DNA of 47,334 nt from Aliiglaciecola lipolytica (GTDB lineage Bacteria > Pseudomonadota > Gammaproteobacteria > Enterobacterales > Alteromonadaceae). The stretch spans positions 313 through 47,646 of the forward strand of contig NZ_JAHKPT010000028.1 in assembly GCF_018860635.1 (NCBI RefSeq). The letters are read 5' to 3'. Each line of letters begins with the position of its first letter. Position 1 is the first letter of the stretch. The notes below the pieces were generated by a model, which worked only from the letters and a program-made list of their open reading frames with translations, had not been told where the DNA came from and ran no database searches. Positions 8,466-22,088 of the stretch are shown here, in pieces. Made by a program: the position numbers and the translations under genes.

Positions 8466-10572
8466 GAATAGCATTTGGGACATAAAAAGCTTTGATGGTG
8501 TCGAGTCTGGCTTATGGCGAATATTGTTAGCAGACGAAGCCCATAATTTTACTATCATGTATCCTATTAATGATTCTAAAAAGGAAAAACGGCCTATTTT
8601 GGTCGATTTCGATGCCTTCAAACATGCCATAAGTGAGCATTACATTTTCAAAGGCAGTTTCAAATTACCTGTATATATGTTGAAGGATGACTCAGAAATT
8701 AGTGAGCAACATATTAAAATCAGGGATGAAAACTATGCGTTAATCAAAGAGTTAGTTGATGATCAAGATCTTCTTATTAAGCTGTCTACGGTTAGGCGAG
8801 TAAATAGTGTTGGTCGCCACGCTGACAAGGTGGGTGCAGGTGTGAGAAAGATCCACCGATTACTCAAACAATTTTACAAGTATGGGCAAACCCGAAATGC
8901 TCTTCTACCTGCGTATAGTGCCTGTGGAGGACTTGGTAAAACAAAGATTGTGAAGACTACACCTTTAGGTTCGCCCAAAAAAGCAAGAACGCTAACGGTA
9001 GAGAGAACAAATAATTTCATCGTAACAGATGTTGATAAGAGTAAGTTCCGTAAGATTCTCAAAAAACATTATTTCAAAGCCCATGGCAAACCTCTTTCAG
9101 ATACTTACAAAGAGATGCTACGAACTTACTATTCAGATGAAATAAAAATGGCAAATGCACTAGGAAGCGTTCCTTACGTGCCTAGTTTGAGGCAGTTAAG
9201 TTATTGGAAGCGGAAACTCTTTAGTGACGCAGAATCAATTAGATTGACAACCACTGAGCGAGATTATTTGCTTAATCGAAGGGGGGTGATGGGAAGCGCA
9301 AGCACGAAGTGGTCAGTACCTGGAGATTGTTTTGAAATTGACGCAACAGTTGCTGATGCTCATATCGTCTCAGAATGGTCACCAAATCTGATTCTCGGTC
9401 GCCCTACTATTTACTCAATTGTAGATAGAGCAAGCGGGGCAATATGTGGAATAAACGTATCTTTGTTCTATGCGTCATGGAGAGCAGCCCGTCAAGCACT
9501 TGCTAACGCTTTCCTACCTAAAGTGTCTTACTGCAAAGAGTTTGGCATTGATATTCAAGATAGCGATTGGCCGATTCATCATATTCCACTCACACTAATG
9601 TGTGACAATGGAGAAATGATAGGCCTCCAGCCGCAAAAGCTTGTTGTCCCCTTAACTGAACTGCAATTATCACCACCCTATCGACCTGATTTTAAGTCAT
9701 TTGTAGAGAATCGCTTCGGGCTTCTCAACAAGGAATTGATTCATGATCTATTAGGAACAACGCGTGGTGGCAAAGTGGTACGCGGAGATAAAGATCCTCG
9801 AAAGGATGCGATTTATACCCTTAAAGATTTCACTAAACTACTTATAAACGCTGTCCTTGAGCTTAATAGATCAAAATACGATAGATTGGCTGAATCGAGT
9901 CCTCTACTTATAAAACATAATCTAACACCGAACCCAATTAATTTTTGGAAAATAAATGTTCTAAATCATAAACATTCATTACAAATTGCGAATGAGAGTG
10001 AGGTCATTAGTCGGATGTATCCGCCGGCGAAGTCAACAATGACCGAGCGAGGCATTGAATTTAATGGACTTTATTACTCTTGTGAACGAGTAATTAAGGA
10101 CAATTTGGCCGCAATTGCTAGGACAAACGGGAGTTGGAAGCTTGATGCCCGTATCAATGAAAATACGACAAATTATATGTATGTCAGGTTCAACAAAAAT
10201 GATGACTTTGTTAAGTGTAATCTCCTCCCACGAAGCAATATGTTCGAGAGCAAGCCAATGTATGAAGTGGAAGTATTCCAAGATTGGCGTGAGCAGAAAG
10301 ATGCTGAAACACCGATAACTGTAGAATCTATTGATAGCAGCACGATGCGTAAAGAAAAGGAAAAATCAGCAAAAGCTACGACTCCCGAAAAACCAGCGCC
10401 CTTTTCCCAACGCGTTAAAAATATCCGCGAAAATAGAAAAAATGAAATTAATAGCACGAGTAATGTGATTGATGACAGCAGACCTACAGAACCATTATCG
10501 CCTGAATCTGTAGCAATTGATTCGGCGAAAAAGAAAACAGTGTTTTTACCTCGCAGACCAAAAGGGAAGTAA
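8443..10572 (+). CDS. tnsB: TnsB DDE transposase
   Basis: A large DDE integrase-family transposase that binds the end repeats and joins the 3' ends to target DNA. Catalytic residues are visible as D300 (CFEIDATVADAH), D388 (LTLMCDNGEM) and E422 (PDFKSFVENRFG), numbered from the GTG start. N-terminal DNA-binding domains precede the core. The C-terminal 90 residues are charged and low-complexity, the region that contacts TnsC in relatives. I favour GTG 8443 (23-base overlap with tnsA); TTG 8452 is possible, and the ATG at 8398 adds a leader unlike the family. tnsC follows after 3 bases. Confidence 0.9.
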   Translation: MSRLEILRNSIWDIKSFDGVESGLWRILLADEAHNFTIMYPINDSKKEKRPILVDFDAFKHAISEHYIFKGSFKLPVYMLKDDSEISEQHIKIRDENYALIKELVDDQDLLIKLSTVRRVNSVGRHADKVGAGVRKIHRLLKQFYKYGQTRNALLPAYSACGGLGKTKIVKTTPLGSPKKARTLTVERTNNFIVTDVDKSKFRKILKKHYFKAHGKPLSDTYKEMLRTYYSDEIKMANALGSVPYVPSLRQLSYWKRKLFSDAESIRLTTTERDYLLNRRGVMGSASTKWSVPGDCFEIDATVADAHIVSEWSPNLILGRPTIYSIVDRASGAICGINVSLFYASWRAARQALANAFLPKVSYCKEFGIDIQDSDWPIHHIPLTLMCDNGEMIGLQPQKLVVPLTELQLSPPYRPDFKSFVENRFGLLNKELIHDLLGTTRGGKVVRGDKDPRKDAIYTLKDFTKLLINAVLELNRSKYDRLAESSPLLIKHNLTPNPINFWKINVLNHKHSLQIANESEVISRMYPPAKSTMTERGIEFNGLYYSCERVIKDNLAAIARTNGSWKLDARINENTTNYMYVRFNKNDDFVKCNLLPRSNMFESKPMYEVEVFQDWREQKDAETPITVESIDSSTMRKEKEKSAKATTPEKPAPFSQRVKNIRENRKNEINSTSNVIDDSRPTEPLSPESVAIDSAKKKTVFLPRRPKGK

Positions 10573-10575
10573 ACA

Positions 10576-12006
10576 GTGCGTACAGAACAAGCAACTTACC
10601 ACGAAGCAATTCTTCCTGAATACAGGGGTAATCCATGGATAGAGGCACTACCTAGAAAAGTAAGTGCCGATGAGATAATGGATAAATTTAGTAATTACCC
10701 CGATCTTGATATTCATATTCGAGAAAACCCCGATCCATTGATTAGAGCTGAATATACAATCCGTTTAAAGGCGCTTCGCCAACCGCTTCCACTTTATGCT
10801 GAGGTTTTCAGAGCTATGGAAACTGCGCTAAAAGATGGCTATTCGGCTAAAAATCCATTTACACCAACAACTGCACAATATCTTCATTTTGCATCCGATG
10901 AGCGACCCAAAATTGAACCTAAAACAGGTTATTTTGAACCGAAAGCAGAAGGGTTGACCTTAGTTGGCGATAGCGGTGTGGGCAAATCTAGCATGCTTGA
11001 GCAAGTGCTCAACTATTTCCCAAATGTAATAATGCATAACGATTACAATGGCAAAAAAATGGAGTATCAACGCCAGATTGTGTGGATTAAAGTTGATTGC
11101 CCTCACAATTCAAGTGTACGCGACCTATGTGAAGAAATACTTTCTTGCATTGACGATATTGTCCAAGAGGGAAAAACAAAACCTGCAACAACTATAGGAG
11201 CATTAACCAGACAAATAGAGCAAAAAATTAAGGTGAACTTCTTAGGCATGCTTGTTATCGATGAAATGCAAAGGCTTACTTTAAAAAGAACAGGGGGAGA
11301 GAACAATCTTCTTAATTTTATACATACCCTTGTAAACAAGTTGGGTATACCGATGTTCTTCTGCGCAAATCCGCCATTTGACGATACTTTAGCGCGAACA
11401 CTCAAAGCTGCTAGACGAGCAGAAGGTGGCGGTTATTTTATAATGAAGCAACTTACTAGGAACAGTCAGGAATGGGAATATTTTATACAAGAACTATGGG
11501 ATTTGCATTGGACTGATATTACAACTGAGCTGACTGAGGAGTTAGACAATACAATTTTTGAGCTTTCTGTTGGTAACCTTGACATGGCTCATCGTATATA
11601 CAGAGATGCGCAAAGGCTGGTCATAGGCTCGGGTGACGAGCGTATTACAGTAGGAGTTCTGCAACAAGCGGCGCTTAGTGCTCTTGGCTTATCGTCTAAA
11701 ACAAAAGAAGTGATAAATTTGCGCGATGAAATCACAATGCCTCGCCGTAACCGCCGTGTTGCCAATCAAACAATTGTCACTGAGGTTAAAGATACCTCAA
11801 TTACATCTGCTCCTATTGCAGACGTAACAAGGCCGCAGCATCCTGAATTCTCAGCGAAGCTATTAGAATTAACTGCCTGTATCGATCTTCTATCTCGCAT
11901 TGAGGATCCAGACTTATTAAGACGGGGAGTGGACGAGGAGGATGCCAATGAATATTTTCGTGGTATTGGCATCCTTTGCGACGATCCACTAAAGCAACTT
12001 GCATGA
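10576..12006 (+). CDS. tnsC: TnsC AAA+ transposition regulator
   Basis: A 476-residue AAA+ ATPase that links the target selector (TniQ/TnsD) to the TnsAB transposase. Walker A is GDSGVGKS (131-138) and Walker B is LVIDE (226-230), followed by MQRL and a sensor-type segment (MFFCANPPFDDT). It starts at GTG 10576, three bases after tnsB, so the genes are translationally linked. The length and N-terminal extension fit Tn7 TnsC rather than the shorter TniB type. Confidence 0.92.
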   Translation: MRTEQATYHEAILPEYRGNPWIEALPRKVSADEIMDKFSNYPDLDIHIRENPDPLIRAEYTIRLKALRQPLPLYAEVFRAMETALKDGYSAKNPFTPTTAQYLHFASDERPKIEPKTGYFEPKAEGLTLVGDSGVGKSSMLEQVLNYFPNVIMHNDYNGKKMEYQRQIVWIKVDCPHNSSVRDLCEEILSCIDDIVQEGKTKPATTIGALTRQIEQKIKVNFLGMLVIDEMQRLTLKRTGGENNLLNFIHTLVNKLGIPMFFCANPPFDDTLARTLKAARRAEGGGYFIMKQLTRNSQEWEYFIQELWDLHWTDITTELTEELDNTIFELSVGNLDMAHRIYRDAQRLVIGSGDERITVGVLQQAALSALGLSSKTKEVINLRDEITMPRRNRRVANQTIVTEVKDTSITSAPIADVTRPQHPEFSAKLLELTACIDLLSRIEDPDLLRRGVDEEDANEYFRGIGILCDDPLKQLA

Positions 12007-12030
12007 TGCGTGGTTTAAGAGCCTTGATCA

Positions 12031-13587
12031 ATGTGGGTGCCAATTGCCTTACCAGATGAATCTTTTTATAGCAGGATAGTACGAAGTCTTACGCTAACTG
12101 GCATGCCAGTAGATAAATTTTTGAATACTTACTTCAATAGGAAGCGGGTTTCTATTCACCCGTATCTAACCGTTGGGATAGGTTCCATTGCAAGCCTATC
12201 GCGAAATGAGGTTGAATGTGTAATCAATCAACAAACCTTGATAAAGCTTTTTAAGTACTACCAACCAAAACGATCACAGGAGATTAATAATGCATTGATG
12301 GCTGGCAATTGTAATGCTGTACTTCGAGCTTGCAACTTGGCTAGTTTTAAGGAAACAGAAATTTTAACGGTTAAGTATTGTCCATTATGCGCTAAAAAAG
12401 ATATGTATGAACATGGTGTAAGTTATTGGCATATTTCTCATCAGATACCAGGGGTTGAGTCATGCAGTGAGCATCCTGTCAGGTTAAACAGACTAGTGTT
12501 ACCAGCAAGAATATATGTCGCGCCATCCTTCCTACCACCTCATAACATGCCTGCTGACAGCTCAAATAAAATAACCTCAGATTTTGCAAGGTTTGCCAAT
12601 ACATTTATTTTCAATGAGTTAGCATATTCAGACTTTTTTGATTTAACAGAACTCAGGGAATCACTATATAAATCTGGCTATTTACTTACGTCTGGAACGA
12701 TTAAAAATAAAAAATTAACGACTGACTTAAAAAGTTTAGCTGCTAAATTGGCGTTACCGAATGACATGCTCATACCTCTTCAAACAGCGAAAACAAATTA
12801 TGTTTATCATCTGGTGAATGGAAAGTTCGCTCAACACCCTTTCAAGCACCTACTTATCTCGTTCATGTTGTCAGCGAACTCAGAGAAAAATGATAGAGCT
12901 ACGTTAAATATAAAAGCAAAAGAGAGCTACCAAACAGAGTGTCTTGAATTGCTAAAAAAGGGAATGCCTATACTGCAAATTCATCGTAAAACTGGTAAGA
13001 GTAGGTGTTATATCAAACAACTAGCATTGTTGAATAACATAGAGATAAAAAAAATCCCGCGCACCATTGACGAATTTGCTATCAAAAAAGTTTTGGATTT
13101 GGCATATAAAGGTTTTCATCGTGAGTATATTGCAAATAGCTTAGGTATTTCCGTTGGGAGTGTTGAGCAGATTATTTCTTGTGATCCTGGCTTGGTTGAA
13201 AAGAGAAAATGTTATAAATTTGAGTCTAAGCGCAGACGATGCAGGCTAGAAATTAGACGTTGTATAGGTCGCTACCCCACTGCAATCAAACAAGAAATAA
13301 AAAACCAGTGTTATACAGCGTTTCATTGGTTGTATCGTAATGACAAATATTGGCTTAATAATTCGTTGCCACCCCCTCAAAAAAATAAGTTTCATCGGAT
13401 AATTGATTGGGCTGAACGAGATATTACCTTAGCTAAGAGAGTTGCCGACATATTAGTTAAAACTGATGACAACATATCTCTAAGCAAGCTTGATAAGCAA
13501 ATCGGCGGACATGGGTGGCTACTGAAGAGTAAAGGAAAGTTGCCTTTAACAATGAATATGATCAACAAATTCATGACTAATAACTGA
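12031..13587 (+). CDS. tnsD: TnsD/TniQ-family target-site selector
   Basis: A 518-residue TnsD-type protein. The N-terminal TniQ domain carries the zinc-ligand set C117, C120 (YCPLC) and C145, H148 (CSEHPVRL). A TnsD-typical HPFKHLLISFML segment follows near residue 270, and a long C-terminal region contains two helix-turn-helix-like stretches (around 320 and 365). TnsD-type proteins bind a sequence inside the 3' end of a conserved gene and recruit TnsC there. Since this element sits at the yhiN stop codon, this protein is the likely reader of the yhiN 3' coding sequence (inference). It lies 24 bases after tnsC in the same operon. Confidence 0.88.
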   Translation: MWVPIALPDESFYSRIVRSLTLTGMPVDKFLNTYFNRKRVSIHPYLTVGIGSIASLSRNEVECVINQQTLIKLFKYYQPKRSQEINNALMAGNCNAVLRACNLASFKETEILTVKYCPLCAKKDMYEHGVSYWHISHQIPGVESCSEHPVRLNRLVLPARIYVAPSFLPPHNMPADSSNKITSDFARFANTFIFNELAYSDFFDLTELRESLYKSGYLLTSGTIKNKKLTTDLKSLAAKLALPNDMLIPLQTAKTNYVYHLVNGKFAQHPFKHLLISFMLSANSEKNDRATLNIKAKESYQTECLELLKKGMPILQIHRKTGKSRCYIKQLALLNNIEIKKIPRTIDEFAIKKVLDLAYKGFHREYIANSLGISVGSVEQIISCDPGLVEKRKCYKFESKRRRCRLEIRRCIGRYPTAIKQEIKNQCYTAFHWLYRNDKYWLNNSLPPPQKNKFHRIIDWAERDITLAKRVADILVKTDDNISLSKLDKQIGGHGWLLKSKGKLPLTMNMINKFMTNN

Positions 13588-13599
13588 GAATATAATTAC

Positions 13600-14688
13600 A
13601 TGAAGCAATTGCAAGGAGACGAATCGGTACAGAGTTTCATTTTCAGGGTGTTAATGTTAAACGGCGAAAGTGACTTCGCTGGTGTGTTAAATAGAATGGG
13701 AGAGTGGCGAGCCTTCCCTTTTGTTGCGACGATGCATTCTCATCTGTTCAGGCATTATGATCCAGAATATCTACTTAGTGTTTTACAAAGGTCAGCCATA
13801 GCAAACCCTGTCGCGGGAATGTTTTCGAACCCTTTATCACACTTTGAGTTAGTGCCAACTGTATTTAGAAATGGTGTTGAAAATTACAGTCAACAAACTC
13901 AAAATAATTTTCTCAAAGTTAACTTCTGTGTTGATTGCATCGCAGATGACCTCAAGAATTGTGGGTTTGGTTTCTTCCGAGCAGAGTGGTTAAACCAAAA
14001 ATATTGCCACCATCATAAAAAAGCTCTTTTCAACTTAACAGGCAAAAGTCAAAGCGTTGCCGCATCTAATATCCAAAAAGCTCTGCGTGGTGAAATTCCG
14101 ACTAAATGTGAGCAGTATGATTGTTATGGTGATCAAACTTCGTTGGGTACTGATGTTGTTGAAAATGATGTCAAGTTCGCTCCATGTCTTCAAAAAAGGC
14201 TACTTCATTGGTTGAGAAAAAATTGTATGCAATTAGAAGGAGAAACGAATGACACAGAAAGAATAACCTCGATCTTGATGAAAAAGACCGGCATGTATGC
14301 TCAAGTTGATGAAGTCCAATTAGAAAACGTTTGTAATATCGTTAAAGATAATCATCCTAATGTATTTAAAGCCTTTGTTAATGAGCAATCTGAAGAGATA
14401 TATACTTCATTTAAATTTGATAGCCATTTATTTAAGAATAAGTTAAAGGTTATAAAAGAACGAAATTGTTCAATCTGCAAGCTGCATCGAGAAGGTTATC
14501 AATGTTCAGAAAGTAAGATCATCAGTGTGGCAATGAAAGAGACAAACTATAAGCTTCTTCATGAAAATCCTTGTGATTATTACTTAACAAACAAGAGACC
14601 ATACTGGAATGATTACCCATTAGGTGGAAGCAACGCTATAAAAGACGATGTATGGAGTGTATTTAACAAGATAAAAGAAGTTAATTAG
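13600..14688 (+). CDS. second, divergent TniQ-like protein
   Basis: A 362-residue protein starting 12 bases after tnsD. Its N-terminal half resembles a reduced TniQ domain with a zinc-ligand set C110, C113 (FCVDC) and C136, H139 (KYCHHHKKAL) separated by GFGFFRAEWLNQ, the usual TniQ spacing. A second Cys cluster (CSICKLHREGYQC) lies near residue 295. It is shorter than TnsD and lacks the HPFKHLL segment. The arrangement TnsA-TnsB-TnsC-TniQ-second protein recalls the tniCABDE order of Tn6022-type elements (from memory). It might be an alternative target selector or a TnsD partner. It does not look like TnsE. Confidence 0.7.
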   Translation: MKQLQGDESVQSFIFRVLMLNGESDFAGVLNRMGEWRAFPFVATMHSHLFRHYDPEYLLSVLQRSAIANPVAGMFSNPLSHFELVPTVFRNGVENYSQQTQNNFLKVNFCVDCIADDLKNCGFGFFRAEWLNQKYCHHHKKALFNLTGKSQSVAASNIQKALRGEIPTKCEQYDCYGDQTSLGTDVVENDVKFAPCLQKRLLHWLRKNCMQLEGETNDTERITSILMKKTGMYAQVDEVQLENVCNIVKDNHPNVFKAFVNEQSEEIYTSFKFDSHLFKNKLKVIKERNCSICKLHREGYQCSESKIISVAMKETNYKLLHENPCDYYLTNKRPYWNDYPLGGSNAIKDDVWSVFNKIKEVN

Positions 14689-14694
14689 ACGCTA

Positions 14695-15456
14695 TCACTT
14701 TTTCGAGTCGTTTGAGTATGGTTCAGTTCGATCATTGTAGCTAACTGCGACACTCGATGGACTGCGTACTCCTGCCACACTTTGTGCAACGTTAACATCA
14801 TATGTTTGAAGAACGTGTGTAATTAGCCCCCTGCGGCCACTATTTGATGTCGCACTTGAAACACCAGCCCAATCTCGAAGTATCAGAGCCATATGCTCTT
14901 GAAGCGTATTTGGTGAATAAGAACCGCCTTTTTGGGTCACGAAAAGTGGATCTGTTGACTTTAAAAATGGCTGATTAATTAGTCTCATCTCAACGTATGT
15001 CTTTAATGCGTTTACGAGAGGTTCTTCAATAAGAGGAAGCAGCCTTGGTGTCGTAGAATTTTGATTCTTTGTTGGATAGAAATCGATAGGGTTGATCTTT
15101 TTATCTGCCTTGACCAATGATACAACTTTTTCTAATGCATTTTCGAACTCACTAACGGTGAAGGTCAAATTCTTTTTAACATATTTACTTCGCGATCGAT
15201 TTTTTGGCGTTTCTCTGGGAGCAATATAAACCTCTTTTCGCAAAGTGAACGATTGCCTAGCCTCCCTGTCATTTCCCTCTAGCATAGAAACATCATCTAT
15301 TGTTAATGCAGCCAGTTCCTGAGCTTTTAAACCTAAATGCCTACTCATCTTCATAATTGCTGTATTTTTTTCAGCATGCCTATTGTTCATGATCACACTA
15401 AAAACCTTCTCCCACTCTTTAGATGTGAGGATACTTGCTCTGCCTTTTATAGCCAT
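14695..15456 (-). CDS. degenerate tyrosine recombinase-like protein
   Basis: A 253-residue protein resembling the catalytic half of site-specific integrases of the HSGRRTF group. Recognisable blocks are GLKAQELAALTIDDV (box I), DPLFVTQKGGSYSPNTLQ, SNSGRRGLITHVLQTY and AGVRSPSSVAVSYND. Key residues have changed: Arg I is K44, the HxxR His is N205, and the third His is V230; R208 and Y240 remain. Strand exchange is therefore doubtful; a DNA-binding or accessory role, or decay, is possible. There is no separate N-terminal SAM-like arm-binding domain. It converges with the tns operon, 6 bases from its end. Confidence 0.65.
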   Translation of the reverse strand: MAIKGRASILTSKEWEKVFSVIMNNRHAEKNTAIMKMSRHLGLKAQELAALTIDDVSMLEGNDREARQSFTLRKEVYIAPRETPKNRSRSKYVKKNLTFTVSEFENALEKVVSLVKADKKINPIDFYPTKNQNSTTPRLLPLIEEPLVNALKTYVEMRLINQPFLKSTDPLFVTQKGGSYSPNTLQEHMALILRDWAGVSSATSNSGRRGLITHVLQTYDVNVAQSVAGVRSPSSVAVSYNDRTEPYSNDSKK

Positions 15457-16082
15457 TTAATAAATTTCATCCATCACGGGCAAGCCATTTTATTAGTGAT
15501 AATTTTTAATATGATAAGAAACAACTCATTTATCATAATAAAGCTGCTTCGGTAACTCAAGTATGCATGTCGTGCCTCAAAAAAAGATGGGTATTTGATC
15601 ATTCAGCAATACTTTGCTAAAGGTGCTGCTATCTCTAACTTCAAAGCACGAACCTATTCAATTTGGTACTTATAGACGTACTAAAAAGCGCCATGCTTTA
15701 AAAACTAACAGGTCGTTCTAGGCAGTAAACTGCCGTTGTGGTTTTTACTAACGACTTCGATTATGACCGTTAAAGATACAGTCGGAAACGATGACTTCTA
15801 CAACAAATTTATAAAAAAGTGCACATACGATCACCAATCTTGACTGACACGTTTTGTCATTTTCATATCGTCCTTCAAACTTAATCTAACTGGCAAAAAT
15901 TCCGTATTACGGCCATACCCTTCCTTATTGATAAATAAAAAAATCAGTTGCGTAGGCCTTCAAATTTTAATTTTGTTGTACAAAAAATAGGAATAATAGC
16001 GGCTTCCACTTGTCTGCTGTGAACCTGATACACTGAATTTTCTAATCACTGCTCTAAACAAAAATTATGTTTAAGTTGAGAG
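15457..16082. other. 626-base gene-free stretch inside transposon
   Basis: I see no ORF of credible length, no RNA gene and no insertion sequence. The only structure is a short perfect hairpin GGCAGT-AA-ACTGCC at 15722-15735. The upstream part should hold the promoter of the tyrosine-recombinase gene. The rest looks like decayed cargo at the junction between the transposition module and the metal cargo. Confidence 0.4.
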
Positions 16083-16526
16083 TCAAAAAGGTTTTTTCTT
16101 CGTTTCACTTATTGTCTCAATAATATACTCGACACCTACTTCTGCGTCTTCGGGGATAGATTCAAAGCCAACAAAGAACAGAGCAACGCCAAATTGATGT
16201 CTTCTAGGTCGTCCTGCATTGCCTATCACCCTTCTGTAGTTTGCTATCTTCTGGTCAATTATCGCTCCATCTTCAGTTAGAATAGAAACGAGTATATGCC
16301 CGTCCGGTAAGCCAAAAATATTGGGCGCGTTCAACCGGCCAGAAACACGCCATCCATTCTCAGTCGCGGATACCCAAACGCTGGTGATCCGCCATTTTTC
16401 ATTCGGCACATTCTTCACCTCTATCAGTCTTGCTGGCGAAGCGCATCCCGTTATAAAAGGGTCAGTAGAGCCAAAATGGCTAGTCGTAATATAGTGTATT
16501 TGGTAAACATAAAGTCTATACCTCAT
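16083..16526 (-). CDS. hypothetical protein, possible lipoprotein with lost signal
   Basis: Not recognised. The soluble body runs from a lipobox-like FITGCASPARL (near residue 30) to the C-terminus and is rich in beta-strand-like segments (WRITSVWVSATENGWRVSGR; HILVSILTEDGAIIDQK). The part before GCAS is not a signal peptide but polar sequence (MRYRLYVYQIHYITTSHFG), so the original 5' end may have been replaced; the gene could be broken. The 14 bases just downstream of its ATG match the MerR operator at 24 kb. It lies beyond the czcA terminator on the same strand, so it is probably a separate unit. Confidence 0.45.
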   Translation of the reverse strand: MRYRLYVYQIHYITTSHFGSTDPFITGCASPARLIEVKNVPNEKWRITSVWVSATENGWRVSGRLNAPNIFGLPDGHILVSILTEDGAIIDQKIANYRRVIGNAGRPRRHQFGVALFFVGFESIPEDAEVGVEYIIETISETKKKPF

Positions 16527-16559
16527 GTTGAATTGCGTTGTGTTTTTTAAAGATAAAGA

Positions 16560-16585
16560 GCACCGTATCTTCTGCGATACGGTGC
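16560..16585 (-). terminator. terminator after czcA-type gene
   Basis: A perfect 10-bp inverted repeat, GCACCGTATC (16560-16569) and GATACGGTGC (16576-16585), with a 6-base loop, lies 7 bases past the czcA stop codon. On the minus strand it is followed by a T-rich run (TCTTTATCTTT), consistent with a rho-independent terminator closing the efflux operon. Confidence 0.75.
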
Positions 16586-16592
16586 CTAACAA

Positions 16593-20694
<4,102 letters not shown>

Positions 20695-20698
<4 letters not shown>

Positions 20699-22017
20699 TT
20701 TGTTTTTCTCGAAAAAGAGCTGTTGATCGTATCCACAAGAGGCTGTGCAGTCAGTGATTCGATATCTGCACCACGCTGATGAGCTTGCTTCGCTGATTGA
20801 ATTAAGGCTTGTTTGGCATTGAGTAGTTCTTGACGTGTACTCACCCATTCAAGGTAGCTGAATCGACCGTTGATATAGGCTTGTTCTACTAATTCCAGCG
20901 CTTGAACTAAGGGTGGGATAATAGAGTTTTGCAGTGTCTGTACATTGAGCAGCGCATTGTTTCTGACCATCAAGGCCATATTTAGCTGATGGTATAGGCT
21001 TTGCGTCGCTGACTCTTTTTGTTGTTCCAGTTGTGTCTGAATTGCCCGCTGCTTTTCGTACTCGCCAAGATTTCGGTCACCGGCAAACAGTGGCATACTC
21101 ACGCCTGCTACAAAGGCTGTTTCATCTATGCCATTCATGCGCCTGATACCGGCCGTCCAGCTTAAATCCGATTGATTAGCTGCTTGAGTAAGACGGACTT
21201 GGGATGCCTGCAATCTCGATGCTTGTGCATAGATCTCAAGATTGGGACTGTCCATTAAGGTGGTAAAAAGCGCGGTTAACGAAGGAGACGATTGCAGCAC
21301 AAATAAGTCACCCTCCACATCAGTAAAAGAGGGATCTTTTTCCCCCCACATAATAGCCAGACTATTTATCATGGCTTGCTTAGTTTGCTGTGCCGTAACC
21401 ACATCCAGTCTAGCTCTTGCTAAAGCTGCTTCAGCGCGTTTCTGTTCAAATGCAGGGGAAGCACCTGCATCCACGCGTTTTGTGACTGCTTGATAGGTAT
21501 ATCGAGCAAGTGTTTCTGCATCTTTTTGCGCGTCAATTAACGCTTGTTGCGCCAGTACATCGATGTAGCGACGTGTCACTTCAGCCAGTACATCTAAGGT
21601 GTGCACTTGTTTTTGCGCTTCGACTAAGGTGGATTGCGCCTTAGCAAACGCCTTACGTGAGTGGAGTTTATTGCCCAATTCAATGACCGACGACAATGTG
21701 AGAGTCAGCTCGGTGTCCTTAATGCCAGAGACCTCGCCTGTTCCTAAGAAGTTTTCCACTTCAATGCCTACGTTGAGGGCTGGTTTGAGAGAAGCAGTTT
21801 TAATTTCTCCCTCAATTGCTTGTTGCTTGTAAGTGAACTCATGCAATTCGGGCGAATTTGCTAATGTTCGCTGTATGGCGCTTTGCAAGGTCATTTCGCG
21901 ATTGGTGATACTGTTTGTTTGTGCTACTACCACGGTGTGTGTTGTCAAAAGGACAAGCATCGTGGAAATCACCCAGGCGTGCACACGCACAGGGCGACTC
22001 AATGAAAAATGCATCAT
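20695..22017 (-). CDS. czcC: CzcC-type outer-membrane efflux channel
   Basis: A 440-residue TolC-family outer-membrane factor. A signal peptide (WVISTMLVLLTTHTVVVAQ) precedes two repeated long-helix halves, each with the family pattern (TLQSAIQRTLANSPELHEF near the start and RLQASQVRLTQAANQSDLSW in the second half). It completes the tripartite exporter with the adaptor and pump downstream. AGGAATAAAACA before ATG 22017 gives a ribosome-binding site. Its stop codon overlaps the adaptor start by four bases. Confidence 0.9.
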
Positions 22018-22088
22018 TGTTTTATTCCTAAATTATCAAAAATATATATCGCCAAGCAGTTGGCGAACGGTGTTTGATTAGTTCAGGG

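Noticed and set aside
13600-14688. TnsE assignment for the fifth tns-operon gene
   Set aside because: The TniQ-like Cys/His ligand arrangement and lack of TnsE-like sequence argue against it.
15722-15735. Short perfect hairpin GGCAGT-AA-ACTGCC in the gap after the recombinase
   Set aside because: Too short and isolated, with no T-run or neighbouring gene end, to call a terminator or operator.
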